Source of the DNA: an uncultured Duncaniella sp.
GTDB taxonomy: Bacteria > Bacteroidota > Bacteroidia > Bacteroidales > Muribaculaceae
DNA length: 22,125 nucleotides
Direction: 5' to 3'
NCBI RefSeq assembly: GCF_910578445.1
Contig: NZ_CAJTQC010000036.1
Location: forward strand, 1 to 22,125
Below the pieces are notes generated by a model, which did not search any database, was not told where the DNA came from, and worked only from the letters and a program-made list of their open reading frames with translations. The translations under genes and the position numbers were made by a program. Positions 15,304-22,125 of this stretch are shown here, one piece after another; position 1 is the stretch's first letter; every line of letters begins with the position of its first letter.

Positions 15304-16562
15304 CGATGCAATTTATGTGCTATATTCCATCTTCTTCTAAGATTCGATTTGAATCTAGGCATATGGCTATGGGATTAATAATAGTGGGTGCTGCATTAGG
15401 AATGTATATGAATTTCTATTTTGGAAACATTGGATGGAATAATATTCTTATGTTAGGAGCGTTACTACTTCTGCCAAATTGGAAAAATTTATCCAGTTTC
15501 CGATTACCGTTTGTAAATCGCACATTTAAAGCTATATTACTATTCCAGTTATTATGTATAATATATATGGTTATAGGTGGCTTGATTGATATTACACTGC
15601 TGATTTATCTTGTTTTTACAGTATTTATGATGATGGGCATTATGTCGCAGAATCCATCAGATATGTCAATTTCAAAGGTTGTATTCTATGCTTGGCTATT
15701 TAGTTGGTTATGTGTCGCATTTTGTACAACCACCCTAATTACGGGGGCCTTTTTTATAGAATATGCTCGTCTTCATGATGGTTCAGGTTATCAAAGTATT
15801 TTGATAGACCTGACTATGGCAGGTAATATTTACACGTTTATCGTATGTTGTCTTTATTACATTAAAAGTACGAAAATAAAATTTATTCTTTCAATATCAG
15901 GTATTATAGTAGGATTGATTCTGATGGTTATTCTCGGAAAGAGAACACCACTTCTTATCTCAATAATCTCAATATTCTTTTATTTATTCAGATTCCATCC
16001 GTTGTCTCGTAAAATAAATAAGAAAACATTGATTTTTAGTATTATCTTCTGTTTATTAATAATATTTGCCTTAAATATTTCTGATTTTGGAGAAAAATTG
16101 ATGTTTGTGGTTGAGCGTTCTGTCAATGGCGTTTTGGATATGATAAATGGCACGTCAAACACAGGTGCTGCAGCTATGGAGCGTTATAAACTTAGAGATT
16201 GGGCTTTTACATACATTGAAAGTACATTTACTCCGTTTAATTATCTTTTTGGGGCTGGATTTATGACAAAATGGCTTGATGCTCCATTGATTCAAGCTTA
16301 TCTTGATATGGGGATAATTGGTTTTTTAGTATATCTATACTATGTTATTGTGAAGCCTCTTAGGATTACTTTTTCAAGCCTTTCTCGGCATCGTATGGTA
16401 TTTTGGGGCTGTGCACTAAATTTTTATAATATTTTCTCTGCTTTAAATTCAGGAGTTCCATATGCACATCTTAAATGGATTCCTTTAATTGTTTTGATTC
16501 TTACAATTAATGATTTAAAGAATGATAGCAACGAAATATTACCACGGATAGACTGTAAGTAA
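15297..16562 (+). CDS. wzy: Wzy-type polysaccharide polymerase
   Basis: A 421-aa integral membrane protein with about ten or more hydrophobic segments and a larger soluble loop around residues 285-330 (SNTGAAAMERYKLRDW, FGAGFMTKWLDAPLIQAYLDMG). The Arg-containing loop and the GxGxxxxWLDxxxxQxYLDxG pattern are typical of O-antigen/capsule polymerases, which join repeat units in the periplasm. Assignment rests on topology, loop pattern and position after wzx, because Wzy sequences diverge strongly. The ATG at 15297 overlaps the wzx stop by 7 nt, indicating coupled translation. AT-rich like its neighbours. Confidence 0.8.
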   Translation: MVTMQFMCYIPSSSKIRFESRHMAMGLIIVGAALGMYMNFYFGNIGWNNILMLGALLLLPNWKNLSSFRLPFVNRTFKAILLFQLLCIIYMVIGGLIDITLLIYLVFTVFMMMGIMSQNPSDMSISKVVFYAWLFSWLCVAFCTTTLITGAFFIEYARLHDGSGYQSILIDLTMAGNIYTFIVCCLYYIKSTKIKFILSISGIIVGLILMVILGKRTPLLISIISIFFYLFRFHPLSRKINKKTLIFSIIFCLLIIFALNISDFGEKLMFVVERSVNGVLDMINGTSNTGAAAMERYKLRDWAFTYIESTFTPFNYLFGAGFMTKWLDAPLIQAYLDMGIIGFLVYLYYVIVKPLRITFSSLSRHRMVFWGCALNFYNIFSALNSGVPYAHLKWIPLIVLILTINDLKNDSNEILPRIDCK

Positions 16563-16669
16563 CGAATTTATTTCATACTAGGCGATGGGGGAGTATTAAT
16601 CATCCGAACTAATGATTACGATTGTAAAAGAATCGGCCGAAATAAACTGATGTTTTAATATGATTAATG

Positions 16670-16697
16670 ATTTAGCATTCATGCTATTATGCTAAAT
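16670..16697 (+). other. Hairpin in the wzy-GT4 spacer
   Basis: ATTTAGCAT (16670-16678) pairs perfectly with ATGCTAAAT (16689-16697) around a 10-nt loop. The following sequence is AT-rich but has no T-run. It lies in the 176-nt spacer that ends the AT-rich block and might be a weak terminator, a processing site or a module boundary. Confidence 0.35.
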
Positions 16698-16738
16698 ATA
16701 ATATAATTTAAATTGCCAATAATAAATTGTGATACAAC

Positions 16739-17839
16739 ATGGCTAAACTCTGTGTAATTTATAATATGGCTGCCAAATACCGTGCACCAATCTTCCAGTT
16801 AATGGATATGGAAATGGATATTGATTGGTATTTCGGCGAACCTATCGGTGATATAAAGGGACTTGAACCGGAAACGCTAAAAAATGCCACCATAATAAAA
16901 CGAAAAACATGGAAAGGACTTACATGGCAGAAAGGGGTGTTAAAACATCTTAGAAGTCAAGAATATGATAAATATTTAATGCTTGGCGAGCCGTTCACGT
17001 TATCGACATGGGCTTTTATGTTGTTGAAAAAAATAATTGCTCCTAATAAAAAAATATATCTATGGAGTCATGGGTGGTATGGGCGTGAAGGATTTGTGAA
17101 AAAATGGATAAAAAGGATTTATTTCGGGTTGGCTGACGGCAATTTTTTATATGGAAATTATGCACGTGAAGTAGCTATTCAACAAGGGAATAATCCTGAT
17201 AAGTTTTGGGTTATACACAATTCTCTTGATTATGATAGGCATGTTCAATTACGGGAGACAATAAAACCATCTGATATCTATAAAAAACATTTTGGCAATA
17301 ATAATCCAGTGTTGATTTTTATAGGTAGATTAACAAAAGTGAAAAAGTTAAATCAGATATTTGAAGCTGTATATTTGCTTAAAAATAAAGGTAAGACTTA
17401 TAATATCGTTTTGGTGGGTGATGGAGAAGAACGGGGAAGACTTGAAAAAGAGGCTGCTAACATGCAAATACCAGTTTGGTTTTATGGAAGTTGTTATGAT
17501 GAGATAAAGAATTCCGAACTTATTTATAATGCTGACTTATGTGTTTCACCCGGAAACGTTGGACTAACAGCGATACATACAATGACATTTGGTACACCTG
17601 TGTTGACTCATTCAAATTTCATGAATCAGATGCCGGAATTTGAAGCCATAAGGGAAGAAAAGACAGGATTATATTTCAAGGAAGATTCTATCGAAGATAT
17701 CGCAGAAAAAATAATCTATTGGTTTAACCGACCAAAATACTCAAGAGAATCAGTTCGGAGGAACTGTTACAAGGAAATAGATGATTTTTGGACTCCACAA
17801 TTTCAACTTGACGTATTAAAAAAACACCTTGAGATTTAA
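16739..17839 (+). CDS. Glycosyltransferase, GT4-like
   Basis: A 366-aa cytosolic or membrane-associated GT-B enzyme that adds a sugar to the lipid-linked repeat unit; donor and acceptor unknown. The N-terminal Rossmann half includes MLGEPFTLSTWAFMLL, IYLWSHGWYGREG and DGNFLYGNYAREVAIQQG. The C-terminal half has the GT4 hallmarks VLIFIGRLTKVKKLNQI, IVLVGDGEERGRLE, FYGSCYDEIKNSELIYNADLCVSPGNVGLTAIHTMTFGTPV and the late KTGLYF segment. The usual second-Glu ExxxxxxxE motif is degenerate (SPGNVGLTAIH), as in some capsule GT4 members. The gene ends 2 nt before the next glycosyltransferase, so they form one operon. It is still AT-rich but less so than wzx and wzy. Confidence 0.87.
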   Translation: MAKLCVIYNMAAKYRAPIFQLMDMEMDIDWYFGEPIGDIKGLEPETLKNATIIKRKTWKGLTWQKGVLKHLRSQEYDKYLMLGEPFTLSTWAFMLLKKIIAPNKKIYLWSHGWYGREGFVKKWIKRIYFGLADGNFLYGNYAREVAIQQGNNPDKFWVIHNSLDYDRHVQLRETIKPSDIYKKHFGNNNPVLIFIGRLTKVKKLNQIFEAVYLLKNKGKTYNIVLVGDGEERGRLEKEAANMQIPVWFYGSCYDEIKNSELIYNADLCVSPGNVGLTAIHTMTFGTPVLTHSNFMNQMPEFEAIREEKTGLYFKEDSIEDIAEKIIYWFNRPKYSRESVRRNCYKEIDDFWTPQFQLDVLKKHLEI

Positions 17840-17841
17840 CC

Positions 17842-19038
17842 ATGCCTACCCTCCTTCAAATCAACGTAACAGCCAACTGGGGCTCTACAGGGAAAATAGC
17901 CGAGGATATAGGGAAACTTGCAATCGATGCCGGATGGGATAGCTGGATTGCATATGGACGTGGAAATCCTACGAGCCAGTCCAACTTAATCCGTATTGGA
18001 AATGATTGGGATATGAGAATCCATGGTCTCCAATCAAGATTATTTGACAATCATGGCCTGGCTTCAAAAAAAGTAACCGAAGACTTTATTCATAGGATTA
18101 AGGAAATAAAACCCGACGTCATCCATCTTCACAATATACATGGCTATTATCTTAACTATCAGATACTCTTCAGATACTTAAAAGAGTATGATGTCCCGAT
18201 AATATGGACGCTCCATGATTGCTGGCCATTTACAGGCCATTGCGCCTACTACGATTTTGCAAAATGCTCACGGTGGCAGACTGAATGTCATGACTGTCCG
18301 CAACTTAAAAGTTATCCCGCTTCAGTATGGCGTGACAGAAGCACAAAAAATTTCTTGACAAAAAAAGACTCATTTCTTGGATGTCGAAGTCTGACTTTCG
18401 TCCCTGTCTCCGACTGGTTGAACGGTGAACTTAAAAAATCCTTCTTGTCTGACTATCCGGCAGTCACGATTCACAACGGTATTGATCTCTCGGTTTTTAC
18501 TCCCTCTGAAACAACAATAAAAGATAGCACACAAAAAGTCGTGCTTGGTGTCGCAAGCGTATGGGATAAGCGCAAGGGACTTGAAGAGTTTGTAAAACTG
18601 CGTAAATTATTACCTGGAAACTATCATATTACCCTTGTCGGTCTCTCGAATGACCAGATTTCAACCCTACCTGATGGAATAACAGGAATAAGAAGGACAG
18701 AGAATGTCCGGCAGCTCGCCGATCTGTATTCTATGGCGGACGTATTTGTGAATCCAACCCTTGAAGACAATTTCCCGACAACCAACCTTGAGGCGCTTGC
18801 CTGCGGTACACCGGTGATAACATATCGGACCGGAGGATCGCCCGAAGCTATTGATGACGCTACGGGCTTCATCGTAGACTATCAGGATGTTGAAGCCTTG
18901 GCAAGACAGATTGTGACTGTTTGCGAGACCGGTGCGATTTCTGCAAATGTATGCCGTAAACGGGCTGAAAATTTTTACAATAAAAAAATAGTATTCCAAC
19001 AATACATCACTCTCTACAATAATTGTCTGAAACAATGA
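17842..19038 (+). CDS. Glycosyltransferase family 4
   Basis: A 398-aa GT-B enzyme for repeat-unit assembly. The N-terminus (LLQINVTANWGSTGKIAEDIG) and PDVIHLHNIHGYYLNY, WTLHDCWPFTGHCAYY are characteristic of a GT4 subgroup common in Bacteroidales capsule loci. A short Cys-rich stretch follows (CSRWQTECHDCP). The C-terminal half has VTIHNGIDLSVFTP, VLGVASVWDKRKGLEEFV and the complete EDNFPTTNLE (Ex7E-type) motif with ACGTPVITYRTGGSPEAI. The stop codon overlaps the start of the acetyltransferase gene (ATGA). Base composition is more balanced than in the wzx-wzy block, suggesting a different origin or longer residence. Confidence 0.92.
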   Translation: MPTLLQINVTANWGSTGKIAEDIGKLAIDAGWDSWIAYGRGNPTSQSNLIRIGNDWDMRIHGLQSRLFDNHGLASKKVTEDFIHRIKEIKPDVIHLHNIHGYYLNYQILFRYLKEYDVPIIWTLHDCWPFTGHCAYYDFAKCSRWQTECHDCPQLKSYPASVWRDRSTKNFLTKKDSFLGCRSLTFVPVSDWLNGELKKSFLSDYPAVTIHNGIDLSVFTPSETTIKDSTQKVVLGVASVWDKRKGLEEFVKLRKLLPGNYHITLVGLSNDQISTLPDGITGIRRTENVRQLADLYSMADVFVNPTLEDNFPTTNLEALACGTPVITYRTGGSPEAIDDATGFIVDYQDVEALARQIVTVCETGAISANVCRKRAENFYNKKIVFQQYITLYNNCLKQ

Positions 19039-19586
19039 TCCGTTCTTTAGCTTTCCATCTGATTTATTGGAAAAACAAACTTCTTATGCGCAATGTCAGG
19101 ATGAAAGGCTATTGCGTAATATTCTCATTCCCAGGGAGTAATATTAAATTAGGGGGGGGTAATATAAACTCCTCATTCACAAGTAATATGCTTGGGCTAT
19201 GGCAACGTACCATCATGGTGGCACGCTATGGCGGAAGTATTGAAATCGGGGATGGCTTCGGTATTTCCGGAACGACAATCTATTCTACATCATCCATTGT
19301 AATCGGCAAGAATGCGACAATAGGTGCTAACTGTAAAATCATCGACAATGATTTCCATCCTCTTGACCCGGAGCAGCGCCGACTGAATCTTAACGAGGAG
19401 CATACAGCCCGTAAGCCTATCAGAATAGGAGACAACTGTTTCATTGGCATGAACAGTATCATACTCAAAGGAACGACAATTGGAAATAATGTCGTAGTCG
19501 GTGCTGGCAGTGTGGTTCACGGAACATTTCCCGACAACTGCATAATAGCAGGAAACCCGGCCAGAATAATACGGCAAATCAGATAA
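19035..19586 (+). CDS. Hexapeptide-repeat O-acetyltransferase
   Basis: A 183-aa left-handed beta-helix acyltransferase of the WcaF/Maa/LacA group, expected to O-acetylate the polysaccharide or its lipid-linked precursor with acetyl-CoA. Hexapeptide repeats run from about residue 65 (IGDGFGISGTTIY, IGKNATIGANCKI). The probable catalytic His is in IIDNDFHPLDP, and the C-terminus is GDNCFIGMNSIILKGTTIG followed by GAGSVVHG and AGNPARIIRQI. The ATG at 19035, overlapping the previous stop, is preferred over TTG at 19023. A run of eight Gs at 19152-19159 encodes part of Gly40-Gly42; any one-base change there would truncate the protein before the catalytic domain. Confidence 0.9.
   Translation: MIRSLAFHLIYWKNKLLMRNVRMKGYCVIFSFPGSNIKLGGGNINSSFTSNMLGLWQRTIMVARYGGSIEIGDGFGISGTTIYSTSSIVIGKNATIGANCKIIDNDFHPLDPEQRRLNLNEEHTARKPIRIGDNCFIGMNSIILKGTTIGNNVVVGAGSVVHGTFPDNCIIAGNPARIIRQIR
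19152..19159 (+). repeat. G8 homopolymer inside the acetyltransferase gene
   Basis: Eight consecutive Gs within codons for Leu-Gly-Gly-Gly near residue 40. In the reported sequence the frame is open. Poly-G tracts of this length are uncommon in coding DNA of this composition and are classical slippage-prone phase-variation sites in other bacteria. Confidence 0.6.
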
Positions 19587-19603
19587 TAATCAATTTACAT
19601 TTT

Positions 19604-20377
19604 ATGAAAATCTCCATCATCACCGCTACCTACAATAGCGGTGCGACCCTTCGTGACACTATGGAGAGTGTCCTTTCGCAGGATTACGATGATTTCGAAC
19701 ACATCATCATCGACGGATGCTCGAAGGACGACACCCTTGATATTGTCCGTGAACTCGAACCGCGCTACAATGGCCGTCTGAAATGGATATCCGAGCCCGA
19801 CAAAGGGATATATGATGCTATGAACAAGGGCATCATGATGGCTACCGGCGATGTGGTCGGGCTTCTGAACTCCGATGATTTCTATACCGCGTCCGACGTA
19901 CTCTCGACCGTCGACCGTGAAATCCGCGAATTCGATGCCGTGTATGGAGATGTCCACTATGTCGATCCGAAGGATACGGCCCGCCCGGTCCGTTTCTACT
20001 CCTCGGCAGCATTCCGGCGCTGGAAAATGCGCCTCGGTTTCATGCCCGCCCATCCGTCGTTCTACTGTCGCCGGACGGTCTACACCCGTTACGGACTCTT
20101 TGACCCGGAGTTCAAGGTCGCAGCCGATTTCGAACAGCTCCTGCGCCTGATTTATGTCAACAGGATATTTACAAAATACATCCGTAAGGACTTTGTGACC
20201 ATGCGAACAGGAGGCGCATCCTCCTCAGGGCTTCAGAGCCACAGAAACATCATCCGCGACCATTTGCGGGCCTACCGTAAGAATGGAGTGTCGTCAAACA
20301 TCCTTCTTGAATCATTCCGCTACGCCTACCGCATCGGCGAACTAATAAAATTCAGATTCTCATCTATCAATAGGTAA
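19604..20377 (+). CDS. Glycosyltransferase family 2
   Basis: A 257-aa GT-A enzyme. The N-terminus MKISIITATYNSGATLRDTMESV followed by SQDYDDFEHIIIDGCSKDDT is typical of the WcaA/WaaE-like GT2 group. The metal-binding acid pair is Asp91-Asp92 in LLNSDDFY. KGIYDAMNKGI and FMPAHPSFYCRR, FDPEFKVAADFEQLLR complete the acceptor side. It transfers a sugar in the cytosol to the growing lipid-linked unit; the sugar is unknown. Located 17 nt after the acetyltransferase and 13 nt before gmd, within one operon. Base composition is GC-richer than the upstream glycosyltransferases. Confidence 0.92.
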   Translation: MKISIITATYNSGATLRDTMESVLSQDYDDFEHIIIDGCSKDDTLDIVRELEPRYNGRLKWISEPDKGIYDAMNKGIMMATGDVVGLLNSDDFYTASDVLSTVDREIREFDAVYGDVHYVDPKDTARPVRFYSSAAFRRWKMRLGFMPAHPSFYCRRTVYTRYGLFDPEFKVAADFEQLLRLIYVNRIFTKYIRKDFVTMRTGGASSSGLQSHRNIIRDHLRAYRKNGVSSNILLESFRYAYRIGELIKFRFSSINR

Positions 20378-20390
20378 CTTAACAACAATT

Positions 20391-21482
20391 ATGAAAACCG
20401 CATTAATCACCGGCATCACCGGTCAGGATGGTTCGTTTCTGGCCGAGTTTCTTCTCGAAAAAGGCTATGACGTCCACGGCACAATCCGACGCTCGTCGGT
20501 AGACTTCCGCGAGCGCATCGCACACCTCGAGGGACACACCAACTTCCACCTCCACTACGCCGACCTCGGCGACTCGATGTCGATCATGCAGGTCGTATCG
20601 AAAGTGCGCCCCGACGAGATCTACAACCTCGCCGCACAGAGCCACGTGCAGGTCTCGTTCGACTCCCCCGAGTTCACCGCCGACGTCGACGCAACAGGCG
20701 TACTCCGCATCCTCGAGGCCGTGCGTCTCTGCGGACTCGCACCGACCTGCCGCATCTATCAGGCCTCAACATCCGAGCTCTACGGAAAGGTCGAGGAAGT
20801 GCCACAGAACGAGAAAACTCCTTTCCATCCCTATTCGCCATACGCCGTGGCTAAGCTCTACGGCTTCTGGATTGTCAAGGAATACCGCGAGGCATACGGC
20901 ATGTATTGCTGCTCGGGAATCCTCTTCAACCACGAGTCAGAGCGCCGTGGCGAAACATTCGTGACACGAAAGATAACACTCGCCGCCGCACGCATCGCTC
21001 AGGGAAAGCAGGAGAAGCTCTACCTCGGCAACCTCTCGTCGCTCCGCGACTGGGGCTACGCACGTGACTACGTCGAGTGCATGTGGCTAATCCTACAGCA
21101 GACCGAGCCCGAGGACTACGTCATCGCCACCGGCGAGCAGCACTCGGTCCGCGAGTTCTGCCAGCTCGCATTCCGCCGCGCCGGCATCGAGCTCCGCTTC
21201 GAGGGCGAGGGCGAGAACGAGAAGGGCATCGATGTCAACACCGGAAAGGTGCTCATCGAGGTGTCGCCCGACTTCTACCGCCCGACCGACGTCGTGAACC
21301 TCTGGGGCGACCCGACAAAGGCGAAGGAAAAACTCGGATGGGACCCGTCGAAGAAGACATCATTCGAACAGCTCGTCAACCTCATGGTCGACGCCGACAT
21401 GGCAAAGGTCGCCGTCGAGCGCGCAGGCGAACAGGTGAAACTCAACCTCGCAGAATACCTCGAGAAAGGAATCGTGAAGTAA
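20391..21482 (+). CDS. gmd: GDP-mannose 4,6-dehydratase
   Basis: Converts GDP-D-mannose to GDP-4-keto-6-deoxy-D-mannose, the first step to GDP-L-fucose, in the cytosol. It is an extended short-chain dehydrogenase/reductase: TGITGQDG at residues 7-14 binds NADP, STSELYG carries the catalytic Ser/Thr region, and Y151AVAK155 is the catalytic YxxxK. LFNHESERRGETFVTRK is the Gmd signature. Length 363 aa is standard. The gene is clearly GC-rich compared with the preceding glycosyltransferase block, as expected of a conserved core gene next to imported ones. The next pathway gene, fcl, begins at 22098 but is separated from gmd by the GxxExxY cassette. Confidence 0.97.
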   Translation: MKTALITGITGQDGSFLAEFLLEKGYDVHGTIRRSSVDFRERIAHLEGHTNFHLHYADLGDSMSIMQVVSKVRPDEIYNLAAQSHVQVSFDSPEFTADVDATGVLRILEAVRLCGLAPTCRIYQASTSELYGKVEEVPQNEKTPFHPYSPYAVAKLYGFWIVKEYREAYGMYCCSGILFNHESERRGETFVTRKITLAAARIAQGKQEKLYLGNLSSLRDWGYARDYVECMWLILQQTEPEDYVIATGEQHSVREFCQLAFRRAGIELRFEGEGENEKGIDVNTGKVLIEVSPDFYRPTDVVNLWGDPTKAKEKLGWDPSKKTSFEQLVNLMVDADMAKVAVERAGEQVKLNLAEYLEKGIVK

Positions 21483-21501
21483 AGCGTCGCTGAAATTGAG
21501 G

Positions 21502-21533
21502 GGTACAGAAATTCAGAAATAACATAAATAACA
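21502..21533 (+). repeat. Left 32-bp inverted repeat of the GxxExxY cassette
   Basis: Begins GGTACAGAAATTCAG and ends AAATAACA; it is the exact reverse complement of 22035-22066 over all 32 positions. It starts 20 nt after the gmd stop codon. Confidence 0.9.
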
Positions 21534-21596
21534 AAATATAATTCTCTCCACGGTGCGACAATCAGACTTCTTTATCCTAGATATCTAAAATTTTTG

Positions 21597-21604
21597 TATA
21601 TTTG
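21597..21604 (+). promoter_or_regulatory. -7 box of the GxxExxY gene
   Basis: TATATTTG matches TAnnTTTG and lies 26 nt before the ATG. A TTG at -33 is not evident (only a T-rich TTTA near 21571). It lies inside the repeat-bounded unit, so the gene can be expressed independently of the capsule operon. Confidence 0.55.
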
Positions 21605-21630
21605 ATTTTTAATTCAAATCGTCCAACAGA

Positions 21631-22026
21631 ATGAAAGATATTGAAAGTCTGATACGGGAAGTATGCAACTGTATATATACAGTAAGTAATACCCTACGGA
21701 CAGGATTTTTGGAAAGTGTATATCAGAATGCGCTTTATGTTGAACTTCAGTCCAGAAATATCTCTGTTCGCAAGGAAGTCCCGATTTCAGTGCTCTACCA
21801 TGGAGTAGAGGTCGGATATTTCAAAGCCGACCTCATTGTGGAAGACCGCCTGATTATAGAACTGAAAGTTGCCGACGAGTTATGTAAGGCCCATGAATAT
21901 CAGCTGGTCAATTACCTGACTGCAACAGGGATTGATCATGGGCTGCTTGTCAATTTTAAAGGCCCGAAAATCGAGATTAAACGTAAATTCAGGGTCTATT
22001 CCCCATATATCACGGGAGATGATTGA
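21631..22026 (+). CDS. GxxExxY protein, PD-(D/E)XK-like
   Basis: A 131-aa protein of the GxxExxY family (TIGR04256/PDDEXK_3). The name-giving motif GFLESVY is at residues 25-31. A PD-(D/E)XK-type core follows: Glu49, Asp67 in FKADLIV and Glu77-Leu-Lys79 in IIELKVADEL, then a helix HEYQLVNYL and the LLVNFKGPKIEIKR strand. All predicted nuclease-core residues are present, but no biochemical role is established for the family to my knowledge. It has its own -7 box and is bounded by a 32-bp inverted repeat, so it looks like a passenger in the capsule locus rather than a sugar-pathway enzyme. The family is frequent near Bacteroidales polysaccharide genes. Confidence 0.9.
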   Translation: MKDIESLIREVCNCIYTVSNTLRTGFLESVYQNALYVELQSRNISVRKEVPISVLYHGVEVGYFKADLIVEDRLIIELKVADELCKAHEYQLVNYLTATGIDHGLLVNFKGPKIEIKRKFRVYSPYITGDD

Positions 22027-22034
22027 AAATAATC

Positions 22035-22066
22035 TGTTATTTATGTTATTTCTGAATTTCTGTACC
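22035..22066 (-). repeat. Right 32-bp inverted repeat of the GxxExxY cassette
   Basis: Exact reverse complement of 21502-21533, starting 9 nt after the GxxExxY stop codon and ending 31 nt before the fcl start codon. Confidence 0.9.
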
Positions 22067-22097
22067 TTACCCCACATAATATTCAAACCAGACAGTA

Positions 22098-22125
22098 ATG
22101 GAAAAAAATTCCAAGATTTATGTCG
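22098..22125 (+). CDS. fcl: GDP-L-fucose synthase, first codons only
   Basis: The window ends after ATG and eight further codons, MEKNSKIYV. This matches the usual N-terminus of Bacteroidetes GDP-L-fucose synthase just before its NADP-binding loop, and the gene is expected next to gmd. The enzyme epimerises and reduces the Gmd product to GDP-L-fucose. The call rests on nine residues plus context. Confidence 0.7.

Larger units (their letters stand above)
21502..22066. mobile_element. Inverted-repeat-bounded GxxExxY cassette
   Basis: A 565-bp unit consisting of a perfect 32-bp inverted repeat at each end, a promoter -7 box and one complete gene (21631-22026). It is inserted between gmd and fcl, which are otherwise adjacent pathway genes. 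There is no transposase and I see no clear target-site duplication at the outer edges, so it would have to move or invert in trans, by recombination between repeats, or by a mechanism involving the encoded nuclease-like protein. The repeat may alternatively be a regulatory or transcript-folding structure. Confidence 0.6.

Noticed and set aside
21077..21493. A 138-aa frame rich in Arg within gmd
   Set aside because: A by-product of high GC in gmd; the main frame carries all Gmd motifs.

Overview
The window reads as a chromosomal segment of a Bacteroidales bacterium, most likely a gut Muribaculaceae-type or related genus. Supporting signs are several Bacteroidetes promoters (TTG, about 20 nt, TAnnTTTG), start codons without clear Shine-Dalgarno sites, secreted pectin-degrading enzymes, and a capsule locus that begins with a NusG/UpxY-type antiterminator. 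The family assignment is an inference from style and was not tested by a search.

Layout. 1-1039: a tRNA-Lys(TTT) gene on the minus strand with its own promoter and terminator, a small cluster of TGTACACG repeats, and about 600 nt of AT-rich DNA without a gene. 1040-5271: two secreted pectin enzymes, a PL1 pectate lyase and an esterase-GH28 fusion. 5552-6808: phosphoglycerate kinase with clear promoter and terminator. 6888-8278 (minus strand): an M48 metalloprotease and a small membrane protein in one operon. 8443-8635: a 193-bp segment bounded by perfect 17-bp inverted repeats that contains a promoter -7 box, which I interpret as an invertible capsule promoter captured in the OFF orientation. 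8779-22125: a capsular or exopolysaccharide locus, running off the right edge.

The polysaccharide locus holds a long NusG/UpxY-like antiterminator, an overlapping gene of unknown function, a nucleotide-sugar dehydrogenase, an inserted MNT/HEPN toxin-antitoxin-like pair whose HEPN gene is frameshifted, a strongly AT-rich block (AAC(3)-like acetyltransferase, Wzx flippase, Wzy polymerase), two GT4 glycosyltransferases, a hexapeptide O-acetyltransferase, a GT2 glycosyltransferase, gmd, and the first codons of fcl. A GxxExxY gene sits between gmd and fcl inside a perfect 32-bp inverted repeat and looks like a self-contained cassette.

How it fits together. The dehydrogenase and Gmd/Fcl supply nucleotide sugars (a uronic-acid donor and GDP-L-fucose). 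The glycosyltransferases and acetyltransferases build and decorate the repeat unit. Wzx exports it and Wzy polymerises it. The NusG paralog would let polymerase read through the long operon. Expression looks switchable at several levels: promoter inversion at the front, a T7 tract at which wzx is out of frame, and a G8 tract inside the acetyltransferase. The two autonomous cargo genes (MNT and GxxExxY) each carry their own -7 promoter box.
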